64,000 nucleotides of DNA from Stenotrophomonas maltophilia (GCF_006974125.1 NZ_CP037858.1:2542001-2606000), one strand, 5' to 3'; shown: positions 51,866 through 61,098, numbered from the stretch's first letter. Made by a program: numbers and translations. Notes: a model not told the origin generated them from the sequence alone.

Positions 51866-52543
51866 ATGATCCGCAATACCGCTCTTGTCGTGGCCATCGC
51901 TGCCGCCACCCTGTCGATGCCGGCCCACGCTGGGCTGGGCAAGCTGAAGGACCTGGCCGGTGCCGCCACCGGTACCTCCAGCAGCAGCGCCTCCAGCGCC
52001 GCCGCTCCGGATGAAGCCGCGCAGGAAGCGCTGGTGCGCCGTTTCGTCAGCTCGCAGTCGCACTCGCTGCAGGCCCAGACCTCGTTCGCCCGCGCCTTCG
52101 GCCTGGCCGAGCAGGTGCAGCTGCTGGAAGCCGAGCGTCAGGCGCTGTCGTCGGGTTCGGTCAGCGTCGATGCAATGAAGAAGTCGGTGTCGGTCAGCGA
52201 AGCTGCGCAGGCCGCGATCAACGAGCGCCAGGCCGCACAGCCGGAACTGAACGCTGAATCCAAGCAGCACTACGCCGAAGGCCTGGTCTCGCTGCTGTCT
52301 TCGGCTGCCGAAGCACAGAAGCTGGGCGGCGAAGCCAGCAACTTCACCGCCGGCATGAAGAACCTGGGTGCGACCCAGCTGGCCACCGTCGGCCGCAAGC
52401 TGGCAGCGGGCGCATGGGTGGCCAAGGAATCGCCGGGCTTCATCCAGGGCCTGTACGGTTCGACCAAGTCGGCCGTGACCTTCGCCAGGAAGAGCAAGGT
52501 GAAGGTGCCGTCCAACGCCGACTCGATGCTCGACTCGATCTGA
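51866..52543 (+). CDS. Exported alpha-helical protein of unknown function
   Basis: The 225-residue protein has a signal peptide (MIRNTALVVAIAAATLSMPAHA), a Ser/Ala-rich linker, and then an all-helical domain rich in Ala, Gln and Glu. No family was recognised. It lies between the FlgT-like and CsgG-like genes, 16 bases before the latter. Confidence 0.7.
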   Translation: MIRNTALVVAIAAATLSMPAHAGLGKLKDLAGAATGTSSSSASSAAAPDEAAQEALVRRFVSSQSHSLQAQTSFARAFGLAEQVQLLEAERQALSSGSVSVDAMKKSVSVSEAAQAAINERQAAQPELNAESKQHYAEGLVSLLSSAAEAQKLGGEASNFTAGMKNLGATQLATVGRKLAAGAWVAKESPGFIQGLYGSTKSAVTFARKSKVKVPSNADSMLDSI

Positions 52544-52559
52544 TCCGAGGCGAATCTCC

Positions 52560-54209
52560 ATGCGTACGACAACCCGTTTGATCGGCCTGGGCCTGGCCGC
52601 CGCGCTGCTTGCAGCCTGTGGCAAGCAGGACACCCCGGCCGCCGCGCCCGCACCCGCCAAGGACAAGGCAACCAGTGCGCTGGCCAGCAATGCGCCAGTG
52701 GAAGCAGCGCCCCTGCGTGGCACGCCGGATTTCGGCGGCACCACCCAGGTTGCGCGTGAAGCCGATGGCATCGGCAGCACCCCGGAACTGGCGGTGCTGG
52801 CAGCGCTGCAGTCGGCCGTGGCGCAGGTCAACGGCGTACGCGTGGCCAGCCAGATGCAGAGCCTGCGTGCGGGCCTGCATGTGGATGTGGATGGCGAACA
52901 CGTCGGCGATATCCGCGCCGACGCGTTCACCCAGCAGATGATCGCCGGCTCGCAGGGCGCGGTGCTGGGCTATGAAATCCTGTCGCAGGATGAAGTGCGG
53001 CAGCTGGACGAGGAAACCATCGCCCGCGTGCGCGCCAGCGACGAAGGCTGGAGCTTCAAGGGCTCGGCGTCGGCCAATGCATCCGGCGAAGCCTCGGCCA
53101 AGAGCGGTTCGGCCTCGGCCAGCGTCAGGGAAAGCTACGACGAGAAGGTCAACGTCGATGCCAAGCGTGGCGCCAGTTCGTTCGATTCCGACGTGACCCA
53201 TCGCAGCATGCGCAGCTACTGGAAGGTGCGCGTGCGCGCGCAGATCGCCCAGTACCGTGCGCCGGACGAGCAGGGCAAGCCGAAGATCGTGGTCGCCCTG
53301 CCGCGCACCAAGGCCGGCAGCTACGCCGTGGGCGATGGCCGCGTGGATGCCGATGAAGTGGCCGACGCGATCCGTGCGCGCCTGTCAGACACGCTGACCC
53401 AGACCCAGCGCTTCATCGTGCTGGACCGCGAGTTCGGTGACGAGCTGCAGGCCGAGATCGACCACATCAACAGCGGCAACGTGCGGCTGCAGGACACCGC
53501 ACGCGTAGGCCAGCAGCTGGCGACCGACCTGATCCTGATCCCGACCATCGAACGCTTCGAGTACCCGCGCAGCGTGCGCAACCTGCGCATGTCCGACCGC
53601 CAGGTGACCTCGTACTCCGGTGGCGGCCGCATCACCCTGCGCCTGATCAACGCCACCACCGGCCAGGTGGTGATGTCCGACAGCTTCGACCACCAGTTGG
53701 CTTCGACCGGCCCCAGCACCCTGCCGCGCGTGGTCAACGGCCGCAACATGGCCGCAGCGATGATGGAATCGCTGTCCGGCCAGATCGGTACCACCATCGT
53801 CACCACCCTGTTCCCGGTGTCGGTGGTCTCGGTGGACGGCGACCAGGTGGTACTGAGCCAGGGCGGCGAAACGCTGCAGGCTGGCCAGCGCTGGCAGGCC
53901 GTACGCTTGGGCGAAGAACTGAAGGACCCGCAGACCGGCCGCTCGCTGGGCCGCAGCGAACACCCGTGCTGCACCATCCGCATCGACCGCGTGGCCGCAC
54001 AGACCTCGTACGGCACCATCGAAGACGGCGTCGACGCGATGCGCGGCGGTTTCCGTCCGGGGCAGATCGAACTGCGCCAGAAGCTGGGCAGCAAGCCGGC
54101 TGCTGCTGCCGCAGGCGCGACTGCCTCGGCCGCTCCCGCAGCCGCACGCCCGGCGGCCAAGCCGAAGCCCAAGGCCGCTGCAGCCCCGGCAGAAGACCCG
54201 AACTGGTAA
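52560..54209 (+). CDS. CsgG/HfaB-like lipoprotein
   Basis: The 549-residue protein has a signal sequence with lipobox LLAAC (Cys at 20). The region around VADAIRARLSDTLTQTQRFIVLDREFGDEL to TDLILIPTIERF and GRITLRLINATTGQVVMSDSF follows the CsgG/HfaB pattern of outer-membrane curli-type secretion lipoproteins. Unlike CsgG it has a long N-terminal extension with an Ala/Ser-rich SASANASGEAS segment and a C-terminal Ala/Pro/Lys tail. It may organise an outer-membrane assembly with the three exported proteins upstream. Confidence 0.75.
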   Translation: MRTTTRLIGLGLAAALLAACGKQDTPAAAPAPAKDKATSALASNAPVEAAPLRGTPDFGGTTQVAREADGIGSTPELAVLAALQSAVAQVNGVRVASQMQSLRAGLHVDVDGEHVGDIRADAFTQQMIAGSQGAVLGYEILSQDEVRQLDEETIARVRASDEGWSFKGSASANASGEASAKSGSASASVRESYDEKVNVDAKRGASSFDSDVTHRSMRSYWKVRVRAQIAQYRAPDEQGKPKIVVALPRTKAGSYAVGDGRVDADEVADAIRARLSDTLTQTQRFIVLDREFGDELQAEIDHINSGNVRLQDTARVGQQLATDLILIPTIERFEYPRSVRNLRMSDRQVTSYSGGGRITLRLINATTGQVVMSDSFDHQLASTGPSTLPRVVNGRNMAAAMMESLSGQIGTTIVTTLFPVSVVSVDGDQVVLSQGGETLQAGQRWQAVRLGEELKDPQTGRSLGRSEHPCCTIRIDRVAAQTSYGTIEDGVDAMRGGFRPGQIELRQKLGSKPAAAAAGATASAAPAAARPAAKPKPKAAAAPAEDPNW

Positions 54210-54231
54210 CAGACTCAAGCAACACACAGAT

Positions 54232-54272
54232 GGGGTCAGAGCCCTTTCCTGCCGGGAAAGGGATCTGACCCC
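54232..54272. terminator. 18-bp hairpin, possible terminator of the envelope operon
   Basis: GGGGTCAGAGCCCTTTCC (54232-54249) pairs with 54255-54272 with one mismatch around a TGCCG loop. There is no strong T-run; the sequence type recurs in Stenotrophomonas genomes. Confidence 0.5.
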
Positions 54273-54288
54273 TTCGTGTTTCCGTCCG

Positions 54289-54346
54289 TGTCGACCAAGG
54301 TCGACACCTACCAACAGCGGCGTGTCGACCAAGGTCGACATCCACC
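54289..54346 (+). repeat. Two tandem GTCGACC-AAGGTCGAC repeats
   Basis: GTGTCGACCAAGGTCGAC at 54289 and again at 54322. Each is a short palindrome, the first read inversely ending GTAGGTGTCGACC, consistent with a SMAG subfamily. Confidence 0.75.
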
Positions 54347-54373
54347 AACAGCAGCGGGGACCTGTCGAAGGCA

Positions 54374-54467
54374 GGGTGGGTCCGGTTGCGGGGGTGTCCG
54401 CGGCATGGATGCCGCGGCCAAGCCCCCAAGGACGGGTTTACGGCGTCCCCCGCAACCGGACCCACCC
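54374..54467 (+). repeat. Long-arm hairpin element, copy 4
   Basis: Perfect 21-bp arms at 54374-54394 and 54447-54467. The core is identical to that of copy 1 except near the CCAAGGACGG segment. The outer flanks CTGTCGAAGGC and CCCACGGATAGC also resemble copy 1, but the CCACCACGG part is missing. Confidence 0.85.
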
Positions 54468-54585
54468 CGCCATCCCACGGATAGCCCGCTGTTGCTGTTG
54501 CTTCGGCCCTGGCCTCTGCAGGTGCAGGGCGCAGCCCTGCCGAATCCCATTACACTCCAGAGAGATTTCCCTGCTGGAGAGAGCA

Positions 54586-56235
54586 ATGAAACGAGTAGCA
54601 CTGGGCCTGCTGGCCCTGTCAGTGTCGAGCGCACTGATGGCGGCCACCCCGAAATTCGACGGTGCGCGGATCTCCGCCGACGTCAAGGGACTGGCCTCCG
54701 ACGCCTACGAAGGCCGCTCCCCGGCCACCGCCGGCGAAGAGAAGACCATCGCCTTCCTCAGCAAGCAGTTCGCCGACGCCGGCCTGCAGCCGGGTGGTGA
54801 CCTCAAGGACGGCAAGCGCCTGTGGACCCAGGCCGTGCCGCTGCGCAAGGGCGACATCGTCGGCGCACCGCAGCTGGCGCTGCACCAGGGCGGCAAGACC
54901 CTGCCGCTGGAGCAGGGCAAGCAGATCGCCGTGCGTGCCGCCATGAACGGTGCCAGCAACGTCGATATCAGCAAGGCGCCACTGGTGTTCCTCGGCTACG
55001 GCGTGAAGGCGCCGGAGCGCAACTGGGACGACTTCAAGGGCGTGGACCTGAAGGGCAAGATCGCCGTGGTGCTGATCAACGACCCGGACTTCGAAACCGG
55101 CCAGGGCGATTTCGACGGCAAGGGCATGACCTACTACGGCCGTTGGACCTACAAGTACGAGGAAGGCGCACGCCAGGGCGCGCTGGGCGTGCTGATCGTG
55201 CACGAGACCGCACCGGCGTCGTACGGCTGGGCCACCGTGGCCGGCTCCAACACCAACACCATGTTCGATGTGGTGCGCGACAACCCGTCCGAGAGCCATC
55301 CGCTGCTGGAAGGCTGGATCCAGCGCGACCTGGCGGTGGAGCTGTTCCGCTCGGCCGGGCAGGACTTCGAGGCGCTGAAGAAGAAGGCGCAGCAGCGCGA
55401 TTTCACCCCGGTGGTGCTGAGCGGCGCCAGCCTGGACGCCAAGTACGCGGTGAAGACCGAAGTGATCACCTCGCACAACGTGGCCGCACGCCTGGAAGGC
55501 AGCAGCCACCCGGACGAGACCATCGTCTACAGCGCGCACTGGGACCACATCGGCGTGGGCGAGCCGGACGCACGCGGTGACCGCATCTTCAACGGTGCGC
55601 TGGACAACGCCAGCGGCACCGCTTCGCTGATCGAGCTTGCCCGTGGCTTCGCCAAGGCCAAGCGACCGGAGCGTTCGCTGCTGTTCCTGGCGGTCACCGC
55701 CGAGGAGAAGGGCCTGCTGGGCTCGGAGTATTACGCCACGCACCCGCTGTATCCGCTGGAAAAGACCGTGGCGGTGATCAACATGGATGGCATGGCGCCG
55801 TTCGGTCCGTCGCGCGATTTCGGCATTTACGGTGCCGCACGTTTCGAGCTGCTGGACCAGCTGAAGGACGTGGCCAAGGGCTGGGACATCCGCTACACCC
55901 CGGACCCGAAGCCGGAAGCGGGCCTGTTCTTCCGCTCCGATCACTTCCCATTCGCCAAGCGTGGCGTACCGGCGCTGTCGTGGTCGGCCGGCCAGGACTG
56001 GGTGGACGGCGGCGTGGCCGCAGGCAAGAAGGCCTCCGAGGACTACACCGCCAAGCGTTACCACCAGCAGGGCGACGAATGGCAGCCGGACTGGGTGTTC
56101 GCCGGTGCCGCCCGCGACCTGGAAGTGCTGTACACGCTGGGCAACCAGCTGGCCAACTCGCGCAGCTGGCCGAACTGGAGCAAGGACGAATCGTTCCGCG
56201 CCGTGCGTGACGCCAGCGCCGACCAGCGCAAGTAA
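54586..56235 (+). CDS. Exported M28-family zinc metallopeptidase with PA domain
   Basis: The 549-residue protein has a signal peptide (MKRVALGLLALSVSSALMAA), a PA-type insert (about 110-270), and an M28 catalytic domain. The zinc ligands lie in SAHWDHIG (His), GALDNASG (Asp), TAEEKGLLG (Glu-Glu), NMDGMAPFG (Asp) and RSDHFPFAK (His). It should be a periplasmic or secreted aminopeptidase. The ATG at 54586 follows GGAGAG. Confidence 0.92.
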   Translation: MKRVALGLLALSVSSALMAATPKFDGARISADVKGLASDAYEGRSPATAGEEKTIAFLSKQFADAGLQPGGDLKDGKRLWTQAVPLRKGDIVGAPQLALHQGGKTLPLEQGKQIAVRAAMNGASNVDISKAPLVFLGYGVKAPERNWDDFKGVDLKGKIAVVLINDPDFETGQGDFDGKGMTYYGRWTYKYEEGARQGALGVLIVHETAPASYGWATVAGSNTNTMFDVVRDNPSESHPLLEGWIQRDLAVELFRSAGQDFEALKKKAQQRDFTPVVLSGASLDAKYAVKTEVITSHNVAARLEGSSHPDETIVYSAHWDHIGVGEPDARGDRIFNGALDNASGTASLIELARGFAKAKRPERSLLFLAVTAEEKGLLGSEYYATHPLYPLEKTVAVINMDGMAPFGPSRDFGIYGAARFELLDQLKDVAKGWDIRYTPDPKPEAGLFFRSDHFPFAKRGVPALSWSAGQDWVDGGVAAGKKASEDYTAKRYHQQGDEWQPDWVFAGAARDLEVLYTLGNQLANSRSWPNWSKDESFRAVRDASADQRK

Positions 56236-56244
56236 CGGCGTTGG

Positions 56245-56305
56245 GTAGTGCCGGCCGCTGGCCGGCATTGCCGCCCCCAGAAACGCCGGGCCATGCCCGG
56301 CGTTC
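56245..56305. repeat. Two SMAG palindromes
   Basis: GTAGTGCCGGCCGCTGGCCG at 56245-56271 and an AACGCCGGGCCATGCCCGG unit at 56282-56305. Confidence 0.8.
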
Positions 56306-56410
56306 CGGTAACGGCTTCCATCCCCGCTTTCCGGCCCTTCGTCGCAGTCCGCTTGTTTGCCCGGCGGGCCGCCCTATGCTCGGCTCACCCCCTTCCTCCA
56401 AGGCGCCGCC

Positions 56411-57670
56411 GTGTTCGCCAGCCTCTCTCTCCTGATCCGCCACCTGCTGGCCTGGGCCGCCGCGCTGGTTGTCGCCGGCATGGTCTGGAGCGGCATCTTC
56501 AGCGGCATGAACGATGGCCCGGGCTGGGTGTTCGGCCTGCTGGCGATGTTCCTGATGATCTCTGCGCTGGGCAGCGCGATCACCCATGTACGCCGGGTCT
56601 GGCTGGTGGCCGGCCGGCTGGATTCGACCACGCTCTCGGGCCGCCAGCGCCGCCAGGTGGAACTGCCGATGGACGCCGGCCAGGCCTACGCCGTGGTGGA
56701 AGCGGCGATTGCCGAACTTCCGCGCGTGGAGGATGTGGAAAGCTCGGCCGGCAGCCTGCAGGTGCGCGCCTACGTGCGCCGGGTCGACCTCTGGAATGGC
56801 CGACAGCCCTCGCGCTGGAACCTGCCGGCGCGGCTGGCGATCAAGCGCAACAGCGTGCTGGCCACGGTCACGCCGGGGCAGGGCACCAGCACTGTCACCC
56901 TGTTGTTCGAACCGGATGCTGGCTGGTGGGCCGACCTGCTGGCGCTGGATGAGGGCAGCAACTTCGAGAACGCCGAAGCGGTCACCCGCGCGATCAGCCG
57001 CCGCGTGGCCGACCAGCGCCGCGATGAGCAGGCGGCGGCCGAGCAGACCCAGGTGGAGAAGGAACTGTCGGTCGCGCGCTTGAACCTGCTGCACGCGCAG
57101 GTGGAACCGCACTTCCTCTACAACACGCTGGCCAACGCGCAGGTGCTGACCCGCACCGATCCGGCGCGCGCCGAACAGATGCTCGGCCACCTGATCCAGT
57201 ACCTGCGCAGCTCGTTGCCACAGGTGGATGAATCGGTGTCGACGCTGGGCGTGGAGCTGGAGCGCACGCGCGCCTACCTGGAGATCCTGCGCATCCGCAT
57301 GGGCGCGCGGCTGGCGGTGGAAGTGCAGGTGCCGAATGAACTGCATGGCGTGCACCTGCCGGCGATGGCGCTGCAGACGCTGGTGGAGAACGCGATCAAG
57401 CATGGCCTGGAACCCAAGCCAGGCGGCGGCACGATCTGGATCCTGGCGCGCGGTTTCGATGACCACGTGACGGTAACCGTGGCCGACGATGGCCTCGGCT
57501 TCGGACAGGGCACCAGCGGCACCGGCATCGGCCTGAAGAACCTGCGCGAGCGCCTGCGACTGACCTGTGGCGAGCAGGCTGGCGTGGCGATCGTCGCCAA
57601 CTTCCCCAGCGGTGTGGCCGCGACCATGACCTTGCCGCAGACACACAAGGAGCGCAGCCATGCCGCTTGA
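56411..57670 (+). CDS. Sensor histidine kinase of the LytS/YehU (His_kinase) type
   Basis: The 419-residue protein has two membrane helices (about 8-30 and 40-62). A region with DAGQAYAVVEAAIAELPRVE precedes the His_kinase domain, with the phospho-acceptor in AQVEPHFLYNTLAN, and the HATPase has NAIKHGLEPKPGGG and DDGLGFGQG. It pairs with the LytTR regulator, which overlaps it by 11 bases. The GTG at 56411 with AAGGCG upstream was chosen; the start is uncertain. Confidence 0.87.
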   Translation: MFASLSLLIRHLLAWAAALVVAGMVWSGIFSGMNDGPGWVFGLLAMFLMISALGSAITHVRRVWLVAGRLDSTTLSGRQRRQVELPMDAGQAYAVVEAAIAELPRVEDVESSAGSLQVRAYVRRVDLWNGRQPSRWNLPARLAIKRNSVLATVTPGQGTSTVTLLFEPDAGWWADLLALDEGSNFENAEAVTRAISRRVADQRRDEQAAAEQTQVEKELSVARLNLLHAQVEPHFLYNTLANAQVLTRTDPARAEQMLGHLIQYLRSSLPQVDESVSTLGVELERTRAYLEILRIRMGARLAVEVQVPNELHGVHLPAMALQTLVENAIKHGLEPKPGGGTIWILARGFDDHVTVTVADDGLGFGQGTSGTGIGLKNLRERLRLTCGEQAGVAIVANFPSGVAATMTLPQTHKERSHAA

Positions 57671-58430
57671 AGCCCTGATCGCCGAAGACGAGGAACTGCT
57701 GCGGCAGTCACTGGTGGAACAGCTGCACCGGTTGTGGCCGGAACTGAAGCTGGTGGCCGAGTGCGAGGACGGCGCCAGTGCGCTGGAGCAGCTGGCCGAG
57801 ACGCAGCCGGACATTGCCTTCCTCGACATCCGCATGCCCGGCATCAGTGGTATCGAGGTGGCGCGCTCGCTGTCCGAGCTGAGTCCGCGCACCCAAGTGG
57901 TGTTCGTCACCGCCTACGACCAGTACGCCATCGACGCGTTCGAGCAGGGCGCGATGGATTACCTGCTGAAGCCGGTCAGTGACGAACGCCTGCTGGCCAC
58001 GCGTGAGCGCATCCTTTCGCGGTTGCCATCGACGCGTCAGGATGACGCCGTGCTGGAACGCCTGCTGCAGCGGCTGGGCCCAGCGCAGGGCGCTGCCGAA
58101 CGCCCGCCGCTGGCCTGGATCACCGCCAGCAACGGCCGGGAGACGCAGTTGATCATGCTGGAGGACGTCGCTTACTTTCGTGCCGACAACAAGTACACCA
58201 CCGTGGTGACTGCCGCAGGTGAGAGTCTGTTGCGCACGCCGTTGCGCGAACTGCTGGAAGTACTCGACCCGCAGCACTTCCGCCAGATCCACCGCTCGAC
58301 CATCGTCAACATGAAGGCGGTGGCGGCGGTCAGCCGCGACGATACCGGGCGCGGTGTGCTGCGGCTGCGGGGTCGCACGGAAACACTGGTGGTCAGCCAA
58401 CCGTTCATGAGCCTGTTCCGCGGCATGTGA
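57660..58430 (+). CDS. LytTR-family response regulator
   Basis: The 256-residue protein has a receiver domain (acidic EDE near 9-11, phospho-acceptor Asp56 in LDIRMPG, TAYDQYA, K in YLLKPVS). A LytTR DNA-binding domain follows from about 155 (ITASNGRETQLIMLEDVAYFRADNKYTTV, FRQIHRSTIVNMKAV). It is the partner of the upstream kinase. The target genes are not evident. Confidence 0.92.
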   Translation: MPLEALIAEDEELLRQSLVEQLHRLWPELKLVAECEDGASALEQLAETQPDIAFLDIRMPGISGIEVARSLSELSPRTQVVFVTAYDQYAIDAFEQGAMDYLLKPVSDERLLATRERILSRLPSTRQDDAVLERLLQRLGPAQGAAERPPLAWITASNGRETQLIMLEDVAYFRADNKYTTVVTAAGESLLRTPLRELLEVLDPQHFRQIHRSTIVNMKAVAAVSRDDTGRGVLRLRGRTETLVVSQPFMSLFRGM

Positions 58431-58452
58431 TCCACGCAGGCTGCTGAAAGAA

Positions 58453-58484
58453 CAATGCCACCGTGATCGCGCACGGTGGCATTG
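58453..58484. terminator. Intergenic hairpin between convergent genes
   Basis: A perfect 13-bp stem (58453-58465 with 58472-58484) between the LytTR gene and the convergent membrane protein gene. No clear T-run on either side, so a two-way terminator is only likely. Confidence 0.55.
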
Positions 58485-58509
58485 TGGGTCCCCCCGCTTC
58501 CCTCAAGGC

Positions 58510-59124
58510 TCAGTAGGCAGGTTGCAGTGTCAGGTCGTGGTGGTGCTCGTTCTCGCCCACGTGGTTGAGGCGGCCGACCAGTTCGGAGTGCTGCTTCATG
58601 CGCCCGATCTCGGTCATGATGCGGATGTCCTCATGGCGCAGTTCGCGCTTGGCGGTGACCGCCTGCTTGTAATCGAGTACTTCCGGGTAATGCTCGGCCA
58701 GGTCCAGTGCCTCGGCCACGTGCTCGACACTGTCGGCCTTGGAGCTGATGCGGGCGCGGCTGTTGAAGGCCTTCATCCAGCGCTCGAAACCGGCAGTGCG
58801 GTCGAACATGTTGGCCATGAACCAGATCACGAACAGGATCGAGATCCATGAGCCGAACACCACGACCACGCGCGTGAAGGTGATGTGGTAATCGTCGCGC
58901 CACAGGTAGTTGGTGATCAGGCCGAGGATCAGCAGCGAGGCCGCCTGCCAGCCGACGATCGAGGCGATCAACCACTGGCACTTGGCCTGGGCCAGCACAG
59001 CCACTTCATCGCGGATCTGCTGCTCGCTGAGGCTGCGCCAGTGCGCGACCTGTTTTTCGAACGGGCTGCTGTAGAGCTCGTTGTCGCGAAGCAGTAGTCC
59101 CAAACCCTTGAACAAAGCAATCAT
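58510..59124 (-). CDS. Hypothetical membrane protein with two helices
   Basis: The 204-residue protein has a soluble N-terminal helical part, two membrane segments (about 51-71 and 83-104), and a long charged cytoplasmic C-terminal region (KADSVEHVAEALDLAEHYPEV). AAGGAGCC precedes the ATG at 59124. The family is unknown. Confidence 0.65.
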   Translation of the reverse strand: MIALFKGLGLLLRDNELYSSPFEKQVAHWRSLSEQQIRDEVAVLAQAKCQWLIASIVGWQAASLLILGLITNYLWRDDYHITFTRVVVVFGSWISILFVIWFMANMFDRTAGFERWMKAFNSRARISSKADSVEHVAEALDLAEHYPEVLDYKQAVTAKRELRHEDIRIMTEIGRMKQHSELVGRLNHVGENEHHHDLTLQPAY

Positions 59125-59433
59125 GGCTGGCTCCTTGTGGAACGTGCGTCGATCAGCGTTGGACGGTGTGGCGGGTTCAGTTCTAGCACTTCCAGCGAGC
59201 CGTGCAATGGGCGCAATGCCTAGCGGCATAAGGGTTTTGTATGAATGGGTGAATGTTGGTGCATTGCAGCATCGCGGTCGCAGCCTGCGACAGGATGTCG
59301 CAGGGTGAAATGTGCTGCGGCCGCACATGAAACCGTGGCTGAGCGCGGAGACTCGCCGCCAGCGTCGTGATCGCCCAGAATCGGGGCCGACCGCGCAACG
59401 CGTGGCCGTACTTCCGCCTTTCCTGGACCTGTG
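59125..59433. other. Divergent intergenic region
   Basis: This 309-base gap holds a perfect 9-bp hairpin with a three-base loop at 59284-59304 (CCTGCGACA/TGTCGCAGG) and a GTGC/GCAC hairpin just after it. No gene or repeat family was recognised. It must contain promoters for both flanking genes. Confidence 0.5.
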
Positions 59434-60363
59434 ATGCCTGCTCTGCTGCAGCGACTCTCCCGCCCCGTCACCGCGCCGATCCGGCGCTGGGTGCTGGAGG
59501 CCTTCCCGCGTGGCCAGAGCGGCATCGATTACGACCACCCCCTGGGTGACCCGGGCTGGTTCGGCCCGGACAGCGTCACCTGGCGGCTGCATGCTGAATT
59601 CCCTTCGATGCTGGCCGGTGGCCTGTGTGCGCTGATGCTGCAGACCCTGCATCCGCGGGCACTGGCCGGGGTCTACGACCACTCCAATTTCCGCCAGGAC
59701 CTGGTGGGGCGCCTGCGTCGCACCACCGCCTTCGTTGCCGGTACCAGCTATGCGCCCAGCGGCGAGGTGGAAGCGCTGGTGGCCAAGGTGCGTCGCATTC
59801 ACGCGCAGATCCGTGGCCAGACCGCGCAGGGCGAGCCGTATGCTGCTGATGATCCGCAACTGCTGACCTGGGTGCACGTAACCGAGGCCTTCGGTTTCCT
59901 GCAGGGCTTCCGCCGCTACGGGCGCGAGGTTCCGGAGCACATCGCCGATCGCTACTACGACGAGTACCGCTGCGTGGCCGAGGCACTGGGCGCGGTGGAT
60001 GTGCCACGCAGCGAAGCCGAAGTGGCGGCGTACTTCTGTGCACGGCAGCCGGAGCTGCGTGTGGACGAGCGCTCGCGGGAAGTGCTGGAGGTGTTGTCCG
60101 GGGTGCGCCTGCCGGTTCCGGTGCCAGGGCTGTCGCGCGAGGTGTTCCTTGGCGCGGGTGCGGCACTGCTGCCGGACTGGGCCGAGGGCATGCTGGAACG
60201 CAATGGCCGCCAGCGTGCGCAGGCCGCAGCCTCTGCGAAGCTGATGCAGGGCATGGCGCCGCTGTTCCGCCGCGCGCTGCCCGATGGCCTGGCCAGCCGC
60301 GCCTGCGCACGCATGAGCGTGCCGGTGGAAGTCCTGCGGGAGTGGCCCGAAGTGCTCCGGTAG
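59434..60363 (+). CDS. DUF2236 (MpaB-like) oxygenase-family protein
   Basis: The 309-residue protein has the DUF2236 pattern: a N-terminal SVTWRLHAEFPSMLAGG, LMLQTLHPRALAGVYDHSNFRQD, and the conserved RIHAQIRG followed by LLTWVHVTEAFGFL. Members of this family include latex-clearing and MpaB-type haem enzymes. The substrate is unknown. Its TAG stop codon is part of a SMAG repeat. Confidence 0.85.
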   Translation: MPALLQRLSRPVTAPIRRWVLEAFPRGQSGIDYDHPLGDPGWFGPDSVTWRLHAEFPSMLAGGLCALMLQTLHPRALAGVYDHSNFRQDLVGRLRRTTAFVAGTSYAPSGEVEALVAKVRRIHAQIRGQTAQGEPYAADDPQLLTWVHVTEAFGFLQGFRRYGREVPEHIADRYYDEYRCVAEALGAVDVPRSEAEVAAYFCARQPELRVDERSREVLEVLSGVRLPVPVPGLSREVFLGAGAALLPDWAEGMLERNGRQRAQAAASAKLMQGMAPLFRRALPDGLASRACARMSVPVEVLREWPEVLR

Positions 60364-60470
60364 GTACCAACCTTGGTTGGCACGCGTTTCGCGCGATGCT
60401 TCAGAAGCGCCAACCGAGGTTGGCCTCTACCAGAGCGGATTCCGCCGTAGATCCACGCCATGCGTGGATG
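60360..60470. repeat. Three SMAG palindromes, the first forming a stop codon
   Basis: GTAGGTACCAACCTTGGTTGG from 60360 (+), its partner at 60409-60430 (-), and GTAGATCCACGCCATGCGTG at 60447-60470 (+). The first GTAG contains the TAG stop of the DUF2236 gene. Confidence 0.87.
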
Positions 60471-60474
60471 GGCC

Positions 60475-61062
60475 TTACCCGCCTACCTTCAACCCGCGCA
60501 ACAGCATCTGCAGCGCGGCCGTCGCCTGCCGCAGGCGCGCATCACCTTCCTCCCCTTCGGCGATCCAGAACGCGGCCTCGGCCAGGCTGCCGTAGATCAA
60601 TGACGCCAGCGCCTGCGCATCCACCGGCGCCACCACGCCCTGCGCGATCATCTGTTCGATCAGGCGCTGCATCGAATGCACGCAGTGGCGCTGCGATTCC
60701 GGTGAGGCGCCACCCAGCACCGCGCGCGCGTCGCGCAGCACGATGCGCTGGATTTCCGGTTCCAGCGCCATCTCCAGGTACGCGCGACAGCGCTGCACGA
60801 AACCCTCCCAGGCATCATCGGCGCCGTCGCTGATCGCCTGCAGGCGCAGGTCGGTCTCCGCGTCCAGCTGGGCGACCACCGCTGCCAGCAGGCCCTTCTT
60901 GTCGCCGAAGTGGTGATAGAGCGCACCGCGGGTCAGTCCGGCCTGGGCGGTCAGGTCGTCCATCGAGGTGGCGGCATAGCCATGTTCACTGAACACCCGG
61001 CGGGCGGTGGCCAGCAGGCTGGCGCGGGTTTCTTCCATCTCGGCGCGGGTGCGGCGGACCAT
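60475..61062 (-). CDS. TetR-family regulator
   Basis: A 195-residue TetR/AcrR repressor with the HTH in TSMDDLTAQAGLTRGALYHHFGDKKGLLAAV (about 35-65) and a C-terminal ligand domain. AAGGAG lies before the ATG at 61062. It is divergent from two tandem MFS pump genes and has two operators between, so it probably controls itself and the pumps. Confidence 0.92.
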   Translation of the reverse strand: MVRRTRAEMEETRASLLATARRVFSEHGYAATSMDDLTAQAGLTRGALYHHFGDKKGLLAAVVAQLDAETDLRLQAISDGADDAWEGFVQRCRAYLEMALEPEIQRIVLRDARAVLGGASPESQRHCVHSMQRLIEQMIAQGVVAPVDAQALASLIYGSLAEAAFWIAEGEEGDARLRQATAALQMLLRGLKVGG

Positions 61063-61098
61063 CCTGAGCTCCTTACATACGCAGTGCATGATTATTTA

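Larger units (their letters stand above)
54210..54585. other. Gene-free region full of repeats
   Basis: This 376-base gap holds a GGGGTCAGA hairpin, two GTCGACC repeats and copy 4 of the long-arm hairpin element, followed by a GTTGCTGTTGC tract near 54490. No gene is apparent. Confidence 0.7.
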
